Assembly (NCBI RefSeq): GCF_018812025.1
Contig: NC_063049.1
Location: forward strand, 37,863,447 to 37,927,446
From: Megalobrama amblycephala
Lineage: Eukaryota > Chordata > Actinopteri > Cypriniformes > Xenocyprididae
Length of the DNA: 64,000 bases
Reading direction: 5' to 3'
The notes below the pieces were generated by a model. The model had not been told where the DNA came from. It saw only the letters and a list, made by a program, of their open reading frames with translations, and searched no databases. Shown in pieces: positions 1 to 12,400 of the stretch (position 1 is its first letter; each line of letters opens with the position of its first letter). The position numbers and the translations under genes were made by a program.

Positions 1-1828
1 ATTCCTTTTAACTTTCTCCAAGTAGACTTGACATCCATTCTGTCATTGGAGTCCAAAAATAACAAAAGCTCTGATGAGATTTGAACCTGTGAACAGATAC
101 ACAGCTAAAACCGAGACTGTGTTTGCATTATTGGACCTCTTTAATCAAAACATAGTAGACAATTCTAGAGTATTAGGACATGGTTGTTTGCAGCAGTCTT
201 CAGCCACATATTGGTGTAGAAAGGTTTCTAAACATTTTATTGACCATAGTCCCTGGCAACTGATGTGCTAGGTTTGTTTTTTTATATTGCTCTGCAGTCT
301 CAAAGTTTGAACTCAAATCAATATGACGTCCATCCATTCCGGTCTTGGTTTTTATGAATTCATGTAATAAGGAGGCAAATGTTATCGCCAAATAAACCTC
401 TTTAGGGTGATATGAGACCTGATCACCCTATTTTGTGATAAAGACTGATGAGTGTAGATCAGTGTTTCACAGCTTTTTTTTGACTCCATTGTTGACAACT
501 TTGTTTTAATTTAATTCAATTTAATTAAATTAATAAAATTAGCCCTAATTTTGTTTTCATTTAATTTATTAGTTTCTTTAATTTAAGAAAACTAAAATAT
601 TATTATATACACACAATTATTATATCAAATATTATATTATTAAAATATTTAATTAAAATTAAAATGATTACATTTCAGGATTGCAGAAGTTTATGAGCTG
701 CATTTTCATTATGTAATTTTAATATATAATGAATTTACTTTTTTGTGATTTTTCTGAATAAGGATTTGATTATTTTTTTTTTACATACAATTTCTATTTT
801 AGAGCTTGTCATAACTTTTAAATTGTATTTTCATTTTACAAATTCCCAAGATTTTCTTAATTTCCATGACTTTTCCAGGTCTAGAAATCACTTTTAAAAT
901 GGTTCTACATCAGGTATTCCAAGAATTGTAAAAAAAAATGTAAGCTTATTTTAATATTTATTTTTGTCTTATTTTAAGGTTCCCTTGGAAGTTTGAAGAG
1001 GCTTCCTAGTTGTAGATTAGATAACTTTCTAAATATATATTCAGGCAGGTATATTTCCAAATGGTGATCTGTTTCCTTATAACCACTAGACTTTGGTAAT
1101 AAAATGAGGTGGTGGTGCTGGTTAACAAGTTTTCATTTTAGTCATACTTCTATGATCAGTCTGAAAATAGACACGCGCTATTAATAGCAGTGTGTGAATT
1201 GATGGAGATCAGACGGCTGAATTATAAATCCATCCCATTTGGTCAGGCTCGTCTGTTCTTTCAAAAAGTGCCAGATCCAAAACAGGAAATGACTCCGCAC
1301 AAGCTTGTAATCTTTCAACTAAACAGACATTTCCTGCTCAACTTGTTTTTTGACTTTTTCTTTCTACCATCTATTCCAGCTAAGACCCTCATCCCACCCC
1401 CATCTCTCACTCTCCCTCCTTCTCCCTCTCATTCTTTGGTTTGCTCTGTATGGACAGAAATCTTGGAATCTCTGTAGATGTTATTAGTTTCTCATGCTGG
1501 TTATTTGTTGTCCCTGCCATCACATGGCCTTCATCTCTTATTTGATTTTCCAGTATCTGGAAGCAATGTTCCCTCTAATTTTTGGTCTTGCTAAGCAAAA
1601 CAAATTCCTATTGGACAGATCCTTGAGCCACCTGAACAGAAACATCACATATAACAGTTTAGTTTTTTTTTTTAGGTTATCATATTTTGTAGACTGCCTA
1701 AGATGTTTTTTGTACATTAATTTAAAAAATGGAAATAAAAAGTCTCTTTATTGCAAAAACATTCCTTAGAATATTTAGACTGACTCTGTCAGGACGAACG
1801 TTTTTTTTACAATATGTAATATAAGTCT
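1..1828. other. AT-rich non-coding DNA upstream of itprid2
   Basis: No gene, RNA or clear element is visible here. The stretch is AT-rich, especially 480-900, with runs of T and A. Short reading frames are not supported by any recognisable protein or splice pattern. It is either intergenic DNA upstream of itprid2 or its 5'-UTR intron, since the first coding exon is preceded by a splice acceptor and the non-coding first exon was not found. Confidence 0.5.
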
Positions 1829-2745
1829 AAGGTGTCCCCTGAATGTGTCTGTGAAGTTGCAGCTCAAAATACCCCATAGATTTTTTTTAATTAATTTTTT
1901 TAACTGCCTATTTTGCGGCATAATTAGAAATGCGCCGATTCATGCTGCGGCCCCTTTAAATCACACTCTCTCCGCCCCCTCCCGAGCTCTTGACTCTATC
2001 ACTGCATAAACAAAGTTCACACAGCTAATATAACCCTCAAAATGGATCTTTACAAAGTGTTCGTCATGCATGCTGCATGCATACATCGGATTATGTGAGT
2101 ATAGTATTTATTTGGATGTTTACATTTGATTCTGAATGAGTGAATCTCTGTGGCTAACGGCTAATGCTACACTGTTGGAGAGATTTATAAAGAATGAAGT
2201 TGTGTTTATGAATTATACAGACTGCAAGTGTTTAATAATGAAAACAGCGACGGCTCTTGTCTCCGCGAATACAGTAAGAAACGGTAACTTTAACCACATT
2301 TAACAGTACATTAGAAAAATGCTAACGAAACATTTAGAAAGACAATTTACAAATATCACTAAAAATATCATGTTATCATGGATCATGTCAGTTATTATCG
2401 CTCCATCTGCCATTTTTCGCTGTTGTCCTTGCTTGCTTACCTAGTCTGATGATTCAGCTGTGCACAGATCCATACGTTAATACTGGCTGCCCTTGTCTAA
2501 TGCCTCGATCATGGGCTGGCATATGCAAATATTGGGGTGTACATATTAATGATCCCGACTGTTACGTCACAGTCGGTGTTATGTTGAGATTCGCCTATTC
2601 TTCGGAGTTCTTTTAAACAAATGAGATTTATATAAGAAGGAGGAAACAATGGAGTTTGAGACTCACTGTATGTCATTTCCATGTACTGAACTCTTGTTAT
2701 TCAACTATGCCGAGGTGAATTCAATTTTCAATTCGATGGCACCTT
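1829..2745. mobile_element. degraded non-autonomous DNA transposon
   Basis: Left end AAGGTG followed by CCCCTGAAT and right end GATGGCACCTT are imperfect inverted termini (reverse complement of the right end begins AAGGTGCCATCGAAT). The interior contains no transposase frame. The flanks TAAGTCT and TAAAGCT agree at 5 of 7 bases and may be a decayed target duplication. I recognise the left-end text (AAGGTGTCCCCTGAATGTG) as a sequence repeated in carp-like fish genomes, but the family name needs a repeat database. Confidence 0.45.
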
Positions 2746-2812
2746 TAAAGCTACAGTGTGCCATTTCTACACCTCTAGCATCTGTTATTGGACAAAAACA
2801 TGCTGTCTAATT

Positions 2813-3495
2813 AGAGCTGCATGATTAATCATTAAAAGATTGCGATCTTATTCCTAAATGGCAAAGATTCGCCTGTGTCTATTAAACCTCTGATAAGTAC
2901 AATCACAGCAAACATTCATATCTGCGTTCGCCCCTGTTGCTGAGCCAGAGAGAGCAGTTGTTATGTATAGGTATGAAACAGCTTCACAAACGGTCTTTTC
3001 TAACACACATATCGTGTACTGAGGTAAAAGTAGTACTGAGATAAAAGTTTATATATCGGATATAAACATTGATGTCTGCCGTAGCTATCAAAATGGAGTA
3101 AATCACCTTTTGAAAGTAACTTGGTGCTTCAAATAAAGATTGTATCAATTATATCGTTATGCCAGTAGGCGGAGGCAAACGAATTGTATTTGTCATTTGA
3201 ATAATTCATTCAAGACTGAATGATTCATTCAACAGGATTCTTCCAAAAACACTGATTCATCCAGTAATGAAATAAGTGAAGTCTTTATGAGTGAGTCATT
3301 GAATCATTCATTCAACTGATTTCATTCAAATTAATTAAACATTTCAAGTAGACTGCAGCAATTAACATTTTGTCAGAACCTTTAGTAAATTACATGTTAC
3401 TTTTAGTTGTCTCGTTGTGGGAGAATCGTGATCTGTATTTGTATAAAAAAAAAAAAAAATCATGATTCTTAATTTATCTAAAATCGTTCAGCTCT
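2813..3495. mobile_element. non-autonomous DNA transposon with AGAGCTGCA-type ends
   Basis: The left end AGAGCTGCATGATTAATCA faces a right end that reads ATTTATCTAAAATCGTTCAGCTCT. Together they form imperfect terminal inverted repeats around about 680 bases with no coding capacity. Interior sequence contains a poly-A tract at 3447-3460. No clear target duplication was found. Confidence 0.5.
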
Positions 3496-4103
3496 ACAGA
3501 TAATTGCTATTTGAAGTGTCTATTTTTCAAAGAGGCGCTTTCATGCAATTTTTTCCACGTGCATTATACCAACTGTAGATTACAGATTTACATTCATCAT
3601 CAAGTCAACATTTATTGGTGTTTATGGGTTCAGCAATACTTACAGAGAATTACTGTAATTATTCTTGAAAGTGGGAATTCATACACATTTAGGATAATAA
3701 TATATGTAATTTCAGAGTCTGTTTTGGATTGCGCCCGCCCGTTTATACTACGCATTTTGGCTTTGAGAGTCTGTGTGATTGGAGACACTGCTGTTGAAAG
3801 TGCTGACACCTGGTCTATTACACGTTCTGTTTTCAGTTAACACCCTTCACCAACTTAATATGCAAGTAATGCATCAAAGACATGTTGGGTCATGCATTTC
3901 TGTTCTTGCTCAGACGAGTATATGTTTGCAAAGATTTGGTTTATGTGGCTTGGTTCAGTAGAGGAAGACTCTTAAAAGTCCGCTTCATATGACACAAAAC
4001 AGACACAGCACTCTTCTTTGGGCCTGCCACCAATCCCTCTGGAGAGATTGGGTCCTGGATATCGTTGTCCAGCTCAGATCTGTCCCTCTTCGCCTTTGTG
4101 CAG
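3496..4103. other. non-coding DNA before itprid2 coding exon 1
   Basis: No element or gene is recognised. The last 25 bases form a pyrimidine-rich tract (TCTGTCCCTCTTCGCCTTTGTGCAG) ending in AG at 4102-4103, a good splice acceptor for the exon that carries the start codon. A non-coding first exon and the promoter would then lie further upstream, probably outside the window. Confidence 0.5.
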
Positions 4104-4302
4104 GTGAACCGTCCCCCGCTGTAGTATCCCGTCCGAGCCGAGGACATGGAGGAGTGCGAGTCCGCCCCTGCCAGTTTCAAGAGGAGGGCCTGGGCTCAGA
4201 GCCGAGACTCCTGGCAGGCTTCTGAGTCTCAGGACCAGGGAGCAGAGGAGCCGCTGTCTGCCCAGCCTATGGAGGATAAGACTTCGACAGCCTCAGAAAC
4301 GG
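4104..4302 (+). CDS. itprid2: itprid2 coding exon 1 (ATG at 4146)
   Basis: The exon carries 42 bases of 5' UTR (4104-4145) and residues 1-52 plus one base. The acceptor AG is at 4102-4103 and the donor GT at 4303. It encodes [20 protein letters not shown] and a WQASE motif that aligns with the human N terminus. The 5' border is inferred from the acceptor; if transcription starts nearby instead, the UTR would be longer. Confidence 0.85.
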
Positions 4303-7300
4303 GTACGGTGTTTCTATTAATGGTATAATGGTTTCAATTTTTCCAGTTTGTTCAGTTCTGTGGTCACTGCATACATAGTATTAGGGTTGAATTTTCAGAA
4401 ATTCCAACCGAGCAGCCATGTGGATTCAAATGCAGAAATACAGTAGTTAAAATATTGTCTTTCACACTGATTTTCACTGAGAATGATATTGTATTTGTTT
4501 AAATTCACTGTATGTGCGTTTAAATTTAACAACACGTAGTAATAAACAGCAATATTTACCATTGTAAGTTATTTAAATGTTTTAATATATGAAAAACACC
4601 ACACAAAGACTTATACCACACAGAGATTGTCTAACGATATTTTCGCTACAGAAGTTTAAGCCAGAGATGCTGTTAAAATGTCGTATTACTCTTGATTCTG
4701 TAGAAGCTGATTTGCCATATTAATTAATCGCATTAAAATCATCATATTGGCTGAAGAAAAATCAATGCCAGGAAAATCATTACAAATATATTCGCTATAC
4801 AAAGATGGTACATTGATAACTAATATTTTAACACATTGTTTGCTTGATATGGATTGTATTGCCTCTTTAGCTGTTTTTTTTTTTTAACCACTCTTTTACA
4901 TGAATTAAGCCTACAGATAATATTTTGTGAATGTTAACATTTATTGGGCTATAAAGATTCAGCGATACAGAGAATTGCCGTAAATACTGCATGCAAATTT
5001 AGGCTGATATTTATATTTTCAGGGGGAAACCGGAATGCCGGATTGTCATTTTTTTTTATTATTTAAATCGGTTATCAACAGGGCATTTGGGAGTTCAATG
5101 CTCAGCAGGAAGTTTTACTGGAAGTTGTAATGTCGTAATGAACACAGCAGGGAGGGAATACAGAGGTTTGGCTGTTTGGCTTGGCATTTGATTCTCCATG
5201 CAAGTCATGATAAACCAATTAAGAGAAAATAAAGGTTATGGAAAAAATGGAAATTGCAAACCACAGGGGTAGTTCAGAGAATACCTTGTGTTTGTCGTCA
5301 CGGTTAGGTTTGTTGTTTACTGTTTGTTTGTTCGGTATTGCTTTTCGGGAAATTAATTTGGTTATTACACGGAAGAGTTACTTGTATTCTCTTTTTTCCC
5401 CCCAGGTCGTAATCCAAATCAAGTAGAGAACTGGCTCAGGACCTGCAGGTGAGTTCCCTATAAAAACTCTGTGCTCATAAAATACAAATGCAAATGGTGT
5501 GAGAAAGATCTGTGTACACGCCATGGTGTGACGTGAATTGGTAAGTAAACAAATCGCTCCCATGCGTTCCGTTCCCTGTCTTCCCTGGTGTTTCTGACAA
5601 GCTGTAAATTTGAGAGAATTGTGTGAATAGTTCATTGGGTTCAGACCGTGATCTTCCCAGAGTCAGGAAAGTCATTACTTGTGAGGACTGACTATTGTCC
5701 TTTGTGCTGCCGGGTTTTTTTTGGGTAGCTTGTTTGAGTCTGTGGGGGCCCCATTAATGCTGAAGTTGTCCTCAGAGAGTTTTTAGTCTTTCTCTCTGTA
5801 CTGCCAGGCTGTTTAGCTCTGAAACGCAGGAGGAAAGGGCCGTTTATTTACTTTGAAGATATACGTCCCTCATGACCAACATAAACCTTCCACGTGAAAA
5901 ACAAAACAGAGATTCCAGAATCGTTGGTGCGTGTCCTTGTCTGCTGTTTCATCTTGTGATCTAAAAGGAAGCCTTGCATGTTTGTTTTTTGTTTGAACGT
6001 TGAAGGTAATTTGGCTTAACGTCATTTGCTCAACTTTTTTTCGTCGAACACGTGAGAATCGTTTGTTGTCAGTGATGCAGTAATATTTAATTGCTGTTAG
6101 AATCTGAATCATTGAGTTTAAAAGTTGGAATTAATTTAAAAGTCTAAGAGCCATATGCTTGTATTTTTGGTACAATAATGGTATCACCAACATGTTTGGA
6201 TTTATTCACATTGATAAAGTTATGTCCCTGTTCTTAAGTAAAAAATAAATAAATAAATAAAACAGAGCCAAATCATATTTTGATGTGGGCCATTGTAATC
6301 ACATTTACACCGTTCAAAAGTATGGGGTTGGTAATATTTTTGAAACAAAACTGCATTTATTTAATAAAAATACAGTAAAAATAGTAATATTGTGAAATAT
6401 TATTACAATTTAAAATAACTAATCTCTATTTGAATATATATAAAAAATGCTCCAAGGGATGCACCAATAAGAACATTTTGGCCGATACAATAACCGATAA
6501 TTCTTTAATTTTGAAACCGATAACCGATATATTGGCCAATAAATCTAAATCCAAATTGTTATATAATTTCAGTGAGCCTGATTACAAAAACAAAAGTCTC
6601 ACCATTAAAAGCCATGTCCCAAGCACACAATTATAATTTTACTTAGCTTATACTGTATGACAGACCATATACATATACAATACATGATTCCAATCATATT
6701 TTACACAATTCAAGACCATCATGGTGAACGGTGCGTATCTGAAGTGTCTTAGCTGGAGGAAATAATCCATTATTTGTTGGCTTTAACATATCAGCCAAAT
6801 TTAACATAATGATAATGTTAAAAATGAAAATATATATGTTGGCCGATATATCGTGCATCTCTTAAATTTATTCCTGTGATGGCAAAGTTAAATTTTCAGC
6901 ATCATTACTCCAGTTTTCTGCATCACATCATCTTTCAGAAATCGTTCTAATATGCTGATTTGATGCTCAAGAAACTTGAACTTTTTTCTTATTATTATCA
7001 ATGTTGAAGAATAGAAAGTTCAAAAGAACGGCATTTATTTGAGACTTCAATGATGAAATGATGAGTAAATGGCAGAATTTTATTTTTTGGGTGATCTGTT
7101 CCTTCATAGTTGATTTAATCAAATGCTACCGAACTAGTGTAAATTCTCCCGCTGAACCCAGTGCCACACACTAGGTCAATAAAAATACCTCGTGCTCGTC
7201 CTATTCCCAATTCCTGCTCATTATCATTAAACACACATGAGACAGACATCCTCCTACAGGCTGGCAGGAAATGTAAGTGTCTCTACCGCTGAGAGTTTGC

Positions 7301-7873
7301 TGGATATCCGGAGCAAGAAAGACTTTGGTGGTGCTGCTGGTGTTGTGAAACATGGCCAGTGCGCGGCAGAGCTATTCTTAGCCTCGTTGTACGTGGTGTG
7401 TTTTTTTTCTCACGCCGTTCGGATCTCCAGGTGTCTGGATGAAAGTGGCAGGGGATTTCGAAGGCAGCGTTTTGTAAGTGCCAAGAGAATCTGTGTCAGG
7501 GCCGTGTGTATGAAGAAACTAACACGCGAGGGAAGGGTGTTTGCGTGTATGTTTCTGTTTCTGCTCGAGTGACAAATTTTAGGGAGAGATTTGGCGAGTG
7601 GACAGAGAGGATATGACGTGTTATTGATCTTTCAACAGGACTCCTCTCGGGGCCTCTTTGGACGAGCAGAGCGGCAGTCCGTCCAGAGGTGAGTTCATCT
7701 TCTTCAAACCAAAAATGTTGGATTTATTTGCGTTTACAGAAGTTGTCGACTTTCTGGGATCGGTTTTACTGTAAAAGGTTACTCAACTGCTGGCTGACTC
7801 TCCACCACTCCTTGTGAACTTTGGAGCAAGATCTCATCTCACAATGCACTACAGCGCGCATGCACATTCATTG

Positions 7874-7921
<48 letters not shown>

Positions 7922-8975
7922 ACACTGCTTTGGGGCCAATAGCAGACCCCCACACACTCCAGGCAAAGAAGTGCCTGATTAGATGAACGTTACTATACAG
8001 AAGCCAAGAGCCAGATAATGTGTTATGGATCAGGTCATTCGAAACTGCATCGGCAGTCTTTCTGATAACTCTGTAGGTAAGGCAATTGCACATGGAAGTA
8101 AATATTTACTTTTAACCAATGCGTGCAAGCTGAAGTGCTACTTGGATGTATTTAAGTGTTTTTTACATTGAAGAGAATGGGAAATTATCACTTGTTCGTC
8201 ACGATGGGTCAATGCTAAGTATTTGCTGTCTGAAAGCTGTTCTCTTTGCTTTTCAGTGCCATTAAAGAATGGCTGTAGCTTTGAAGATGACCTGTCCCTG
8301 GGAGCTGAGGGTAAGTACTCTCCACTTTCTCCCTCAATCAGACGTAATTGCTCTCAAGTGTGCTCCTTTGTGAGGAATGTGCCGAAGTATTCCAAGAATT
8401 CCACGTAGTTTCTTGGAGGTTAATGAACCGATTGACAAACGAGAATGACTGCTGGCTGCCTTGTGTTGTGGCTGTTTTGTTTTTTAAGTGGGTCTGTTGT
8501 CAGTTTTTGTGCTGTTTAGAGTTTACTTTCTGTTTGGATTATGTGCTGTTTAGGACGAACATTGACATGCACACACATGCATGTGATACTCGGGTTAAAA
8601 GACTGGTCTTGGCACATCAGATAACTTATCTCTGGTTTCATGGTGCACCTTATGGCCCATGTGTTAGCGGGAGAGGAACGCTTAAATAATAAAAGTGACT
8701 TTGCAGCTCACTTTTAATTAGTTCAGAAGTGTTGCCATTATTTGTGGCGAGGAGTTATTTAATGCTGATGTGTGATGTTTGATCAGGGAGTGCATTCTTT
8801 GTGCTACACTTGTTTTTTGTTTGTTACATACTGAGGGTCCAATATGGGACATTTTCAAGCCATAAATATTTATTATCAACCATTAAAGTAATTATTTTAT
8901 TATCATTTTTTAAATTATTCATTGTTTTTTTTCAAAAATATGTATTCTTTCATATTGTGTATATACAGTATGAAA

Positions 8976-9055
<80 letters not shown>

Positions 9056-9450
9056 GTGTGTGTGTGTGTGTGTAATGTTTTAAATAATTACAATATTACC
9101 AGAATATATATATTTATTAATTATATTATATATATAATATGTCAAACCAAAAAATATTGACATTTTTGATATATTTTTACTAGTGGATGCAGGACACTAT
9201 AGTTCATTTATAGTGAGGATAGCAAAATGAAGTAAACTGTGACATATTATACCCAAAAATTCTTCATACAGTGGACTACCAGTAAAATTGATAAAAATGT
9301 GGAACCAAAAATTATTCACTTTGACCCGACCATGTTTTGCTTAAGTGGTATCTGACATAATTAAGATACATTTTCTTTTGATCTTGTCATATTTTATTAA
9401 AAAAAATTTAAACTATAGCGAATAAACTGTATTAATGAATGAATATAAAA

Positions 9451-9481
<31 letters not shown>

Positions 9482-12400
9482 TTTCTGGAGGGAAAAATGT
9501 ATGCAAATGTATACTTTTTTTTTTTTAGAAGGCTGTATTGTTTGTTTTGACTCATGCACGAGTGTTATCTTTGGAACCTGTCTGTGCTACTTAAAACTTA
9601 AACAGTGTTAAAAAAACAACAGTAATAAAACAATATTTATGGCATATTAACATTAAAAACTATATTAATAGTATACTATTTGCTTGTGTAATGGGCCTTC
9701 AATTACTGTATTTTCTTGATTAACTACACTATTTTATGTGCGACAACAAAACAAGTTGAGGAGAAACTTTTTTTACAGACTCTCCACAAGCCATTGTACA
9801 ACTGCAGTCGACCAGATTTCACCCTTCACTGTGTCTGTATGTGAAGAAACGAGTCCAGACTAGTTCCACCGAATGACTCAGCCCCTGTATGTGGTTATTG
9901 ACAAAAGCACAGGAATCAGGCAGCACCAGTTGTGGGAATTTCTCTGGAAATTGGAGGTTGAGCATTTTCACCTGAGGCTGATGGATGAGTGCATGTAAAC
10001 CAGGATGCTTCAGGCCAGAAAATCTCTGGCTAATGTCCTCTGCGTCTCTGTGTTCAATCCTGTCCTCCATAGTGAACTAAAACCTGGTGTCTAATGTGAT
10101 TTGTAACACGAATCGTTTGGCAGCTTAGGATGTGTGCGCATATAATTCTGTCATTGTGCTCTAAGTGCTGGGGAAAACGTTCCACAAAGTGAATTGTCAT
10201 CCGGAGTGAATGGTTCTCAGCTGAATAAATCACATTTGAAAATTAACATGGTCACAACGTTAAATAAGGCTTCTTCGTAAAGAATTTCGGACAAATCCCA
10301 CAATGTTAAAATGTCAGCCAGGGCTTTTGTTAACTGCTGTCAAAGGCCAACAGGTGGTTTCAGGGGAATTTGGTATCAAATTAGGTACGAATCCAGCACA
10401 GTTAAGCCTCTATTCTTCTTTCTCTCTCGTCTCTACAGCCAATCACCTCCAGAACAGCAGCGCTAAAACAGAGGCCAATGGGTAAGCAAGGCTTCCAAAA
10501 TGTTCCCATCTCCTTCTGTTTTGGTCTAGTCACAGGTGGGTCACTGTCTTCTTTCCTCAGCTATGAAATGCCAGCCAAGGCCAAAAGGAGCCAGTTCAAA
10601 CAGAAGGGCAGAAGTATGAACTCCACAGGTTCTGCAAAGAGCAGCACCACAGTGTCCAGGTACTTTACATCAATGACGTACTAAAGTCATTGACGCGTGC
10701 AAAATTTTTGTGCTTGCAAAACAGCAACAAATCAACCAGTGATTGGGCAAGGAGTTTGAATGAGATAAATGTAAAATCATTTTAATTTACACATTATTGT
10801 AGTTAATGATGATGTGGCCATATTTAAATAATTAGTTGACTGATATTTGGCTAGTTAGCTATTACTAATTATATTATATATAATTGAAAATCAATGCCAA
10901 TATTGCATTGAAAACCAATGCCAATATTGGTAATCTGGATAATAATACCAATAATAATATCAAATAGTATTACAAATAGCATTTTTCACACCACTTTTAG
11001 CCCTAATTTAAAATTTTTCATTTGAAACCTAACAAAACTTACTGAACTTTTACTTTTATTTACTTAAATTTATGTTTTTTGCTATATTTAACCTTTATTG
11101 GGTTATTTTGTTATATATTACATAGCCATTCATTCATACATTTTTAAGTGTGGTTTTAAAGACAAGTTTGCTCGTTTTCTACATGTTTTGCGTCATCCAA
11201 CAAACTTTTGCTGACAAATAAACAAGGAGATCTGGGTGTAGGTAACATGGAGAAAGAGTACACATTGTTCATTTACATATACATTGTAACAGTACAAAGC
11301 TGGTTGAAAATCAGCAAACTTGTCCTTTAGCTGTCCAAGTATTTTTGGCGGCCTTGAACTGTAAGCCATGCTTGTGCTGAAGTGTCTTCTGACAGTGGGT
11401 TTATGCAGAGTTGTTTGAAGTGAAGTTATGTCAACATTTAAAATTGCATCTGTTGAAAAAGTAATGTGAAATTTTTGAAGTAATCAGAAATCATCTTGCT
11501 AACACTTTGCAATAAGGTCTCATTTGTTAACATTAGTTAATGCATGAACTAACAATGAACAATTTATTTTTATAACATTTCTTAACCTTTGTTAATGCTA
11601 GTTAATAAAAATATTAATGTTCATGTTAGTTCACAGTGCATTAAGTAATGTCAAATGGTTAGTTCACCCAAAATATTGTTATTTATTAATCACCCTCCCA
11701 TCGTTCTACAGCCGTAAGACCTTCATTCATCTTCAGAACACAAATTAAGATATTGTTGATGAAATCCGATGGCTCAGTGAGGCCTCTATTGAGAGCAAAG
11801 CCATTCAAACTCTCAAGATCCATAAAGGTACTAAAAACATATTTGAATCAGTTCATGTGAGTTCAGTGTTTCTATCTTAACATTATAAAGCGACGAGAAT
11901 ACTTTTTGTGCACCAAAAAACTAAATAAAGACTTTTCAACTATCTATATGGGCCGATTTCAAAACACTGCTTTGGAGCTTTACGAATCAAATCAGTGAAT
12001 CAGAGCGCCAAAGTCACATGATTTCAGCAGTTCATCCATTTGATAGGAGATCCGAATCACTAATTCGAAACAAAAGACTCATAAAGCTCTGCAGCAGTGT
12101 TTTAAAATCGGCCCATATAAACATTGTTGAAAAGTCGTTATTTTGTTTTTTTTTTGGCGCACAAAAGTATTGTCACTTTATAATATTAAGATAGAACCAA
12201 TGTACTCACATGAACTGATTTAAATATGTTTTTAGTACCTTTATGGACCTTGAGAGTTTGAATGGCTTTGCTATCTATAGAGGCCTCACTGAGCCATCGA
12301 ATTTCATCAACAATATCTTAATTTCTGTTCCGAAGGTCTTACGGGTGTAGAACGACATGAGGGTGAGTAATAAATGACATTATTTTCATTTTTGGGTGAA

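Larger units (their letters stand above)
4303..7638. other. itprid2 introns 1 and 2 (non-coding)
   Basis: Introns of 1103 bases (4303-5405) and 2190 bases (5449-7638) surrounding exon 2. Apart from the composite element at 6306-7070 described separately, only AT-rich unique-looking sequence is seen. Short open frames here have no recognisable similarity. Confidence 0.6.
7689..10438. other. itprid2 introns 3 and 4 (non-coding)
   Basis: Intron 3 (7689-8256) contains a CA microsatellite; intron 4 (8311-10438) contains long TA/TG microsatellites and AT-rich sequence. Nothing else is recognised. Confidence 0.6.

Noticed and set aside
8801..9160. Plus-strand frame with a long Ile-Tyr repeat (similar ones at 43093-43305 and 51343-51564)
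   Set aside because: These are TA microsatellites, which read as Tyr-Ile in one frame. They lie in introns or intergenic DNA.
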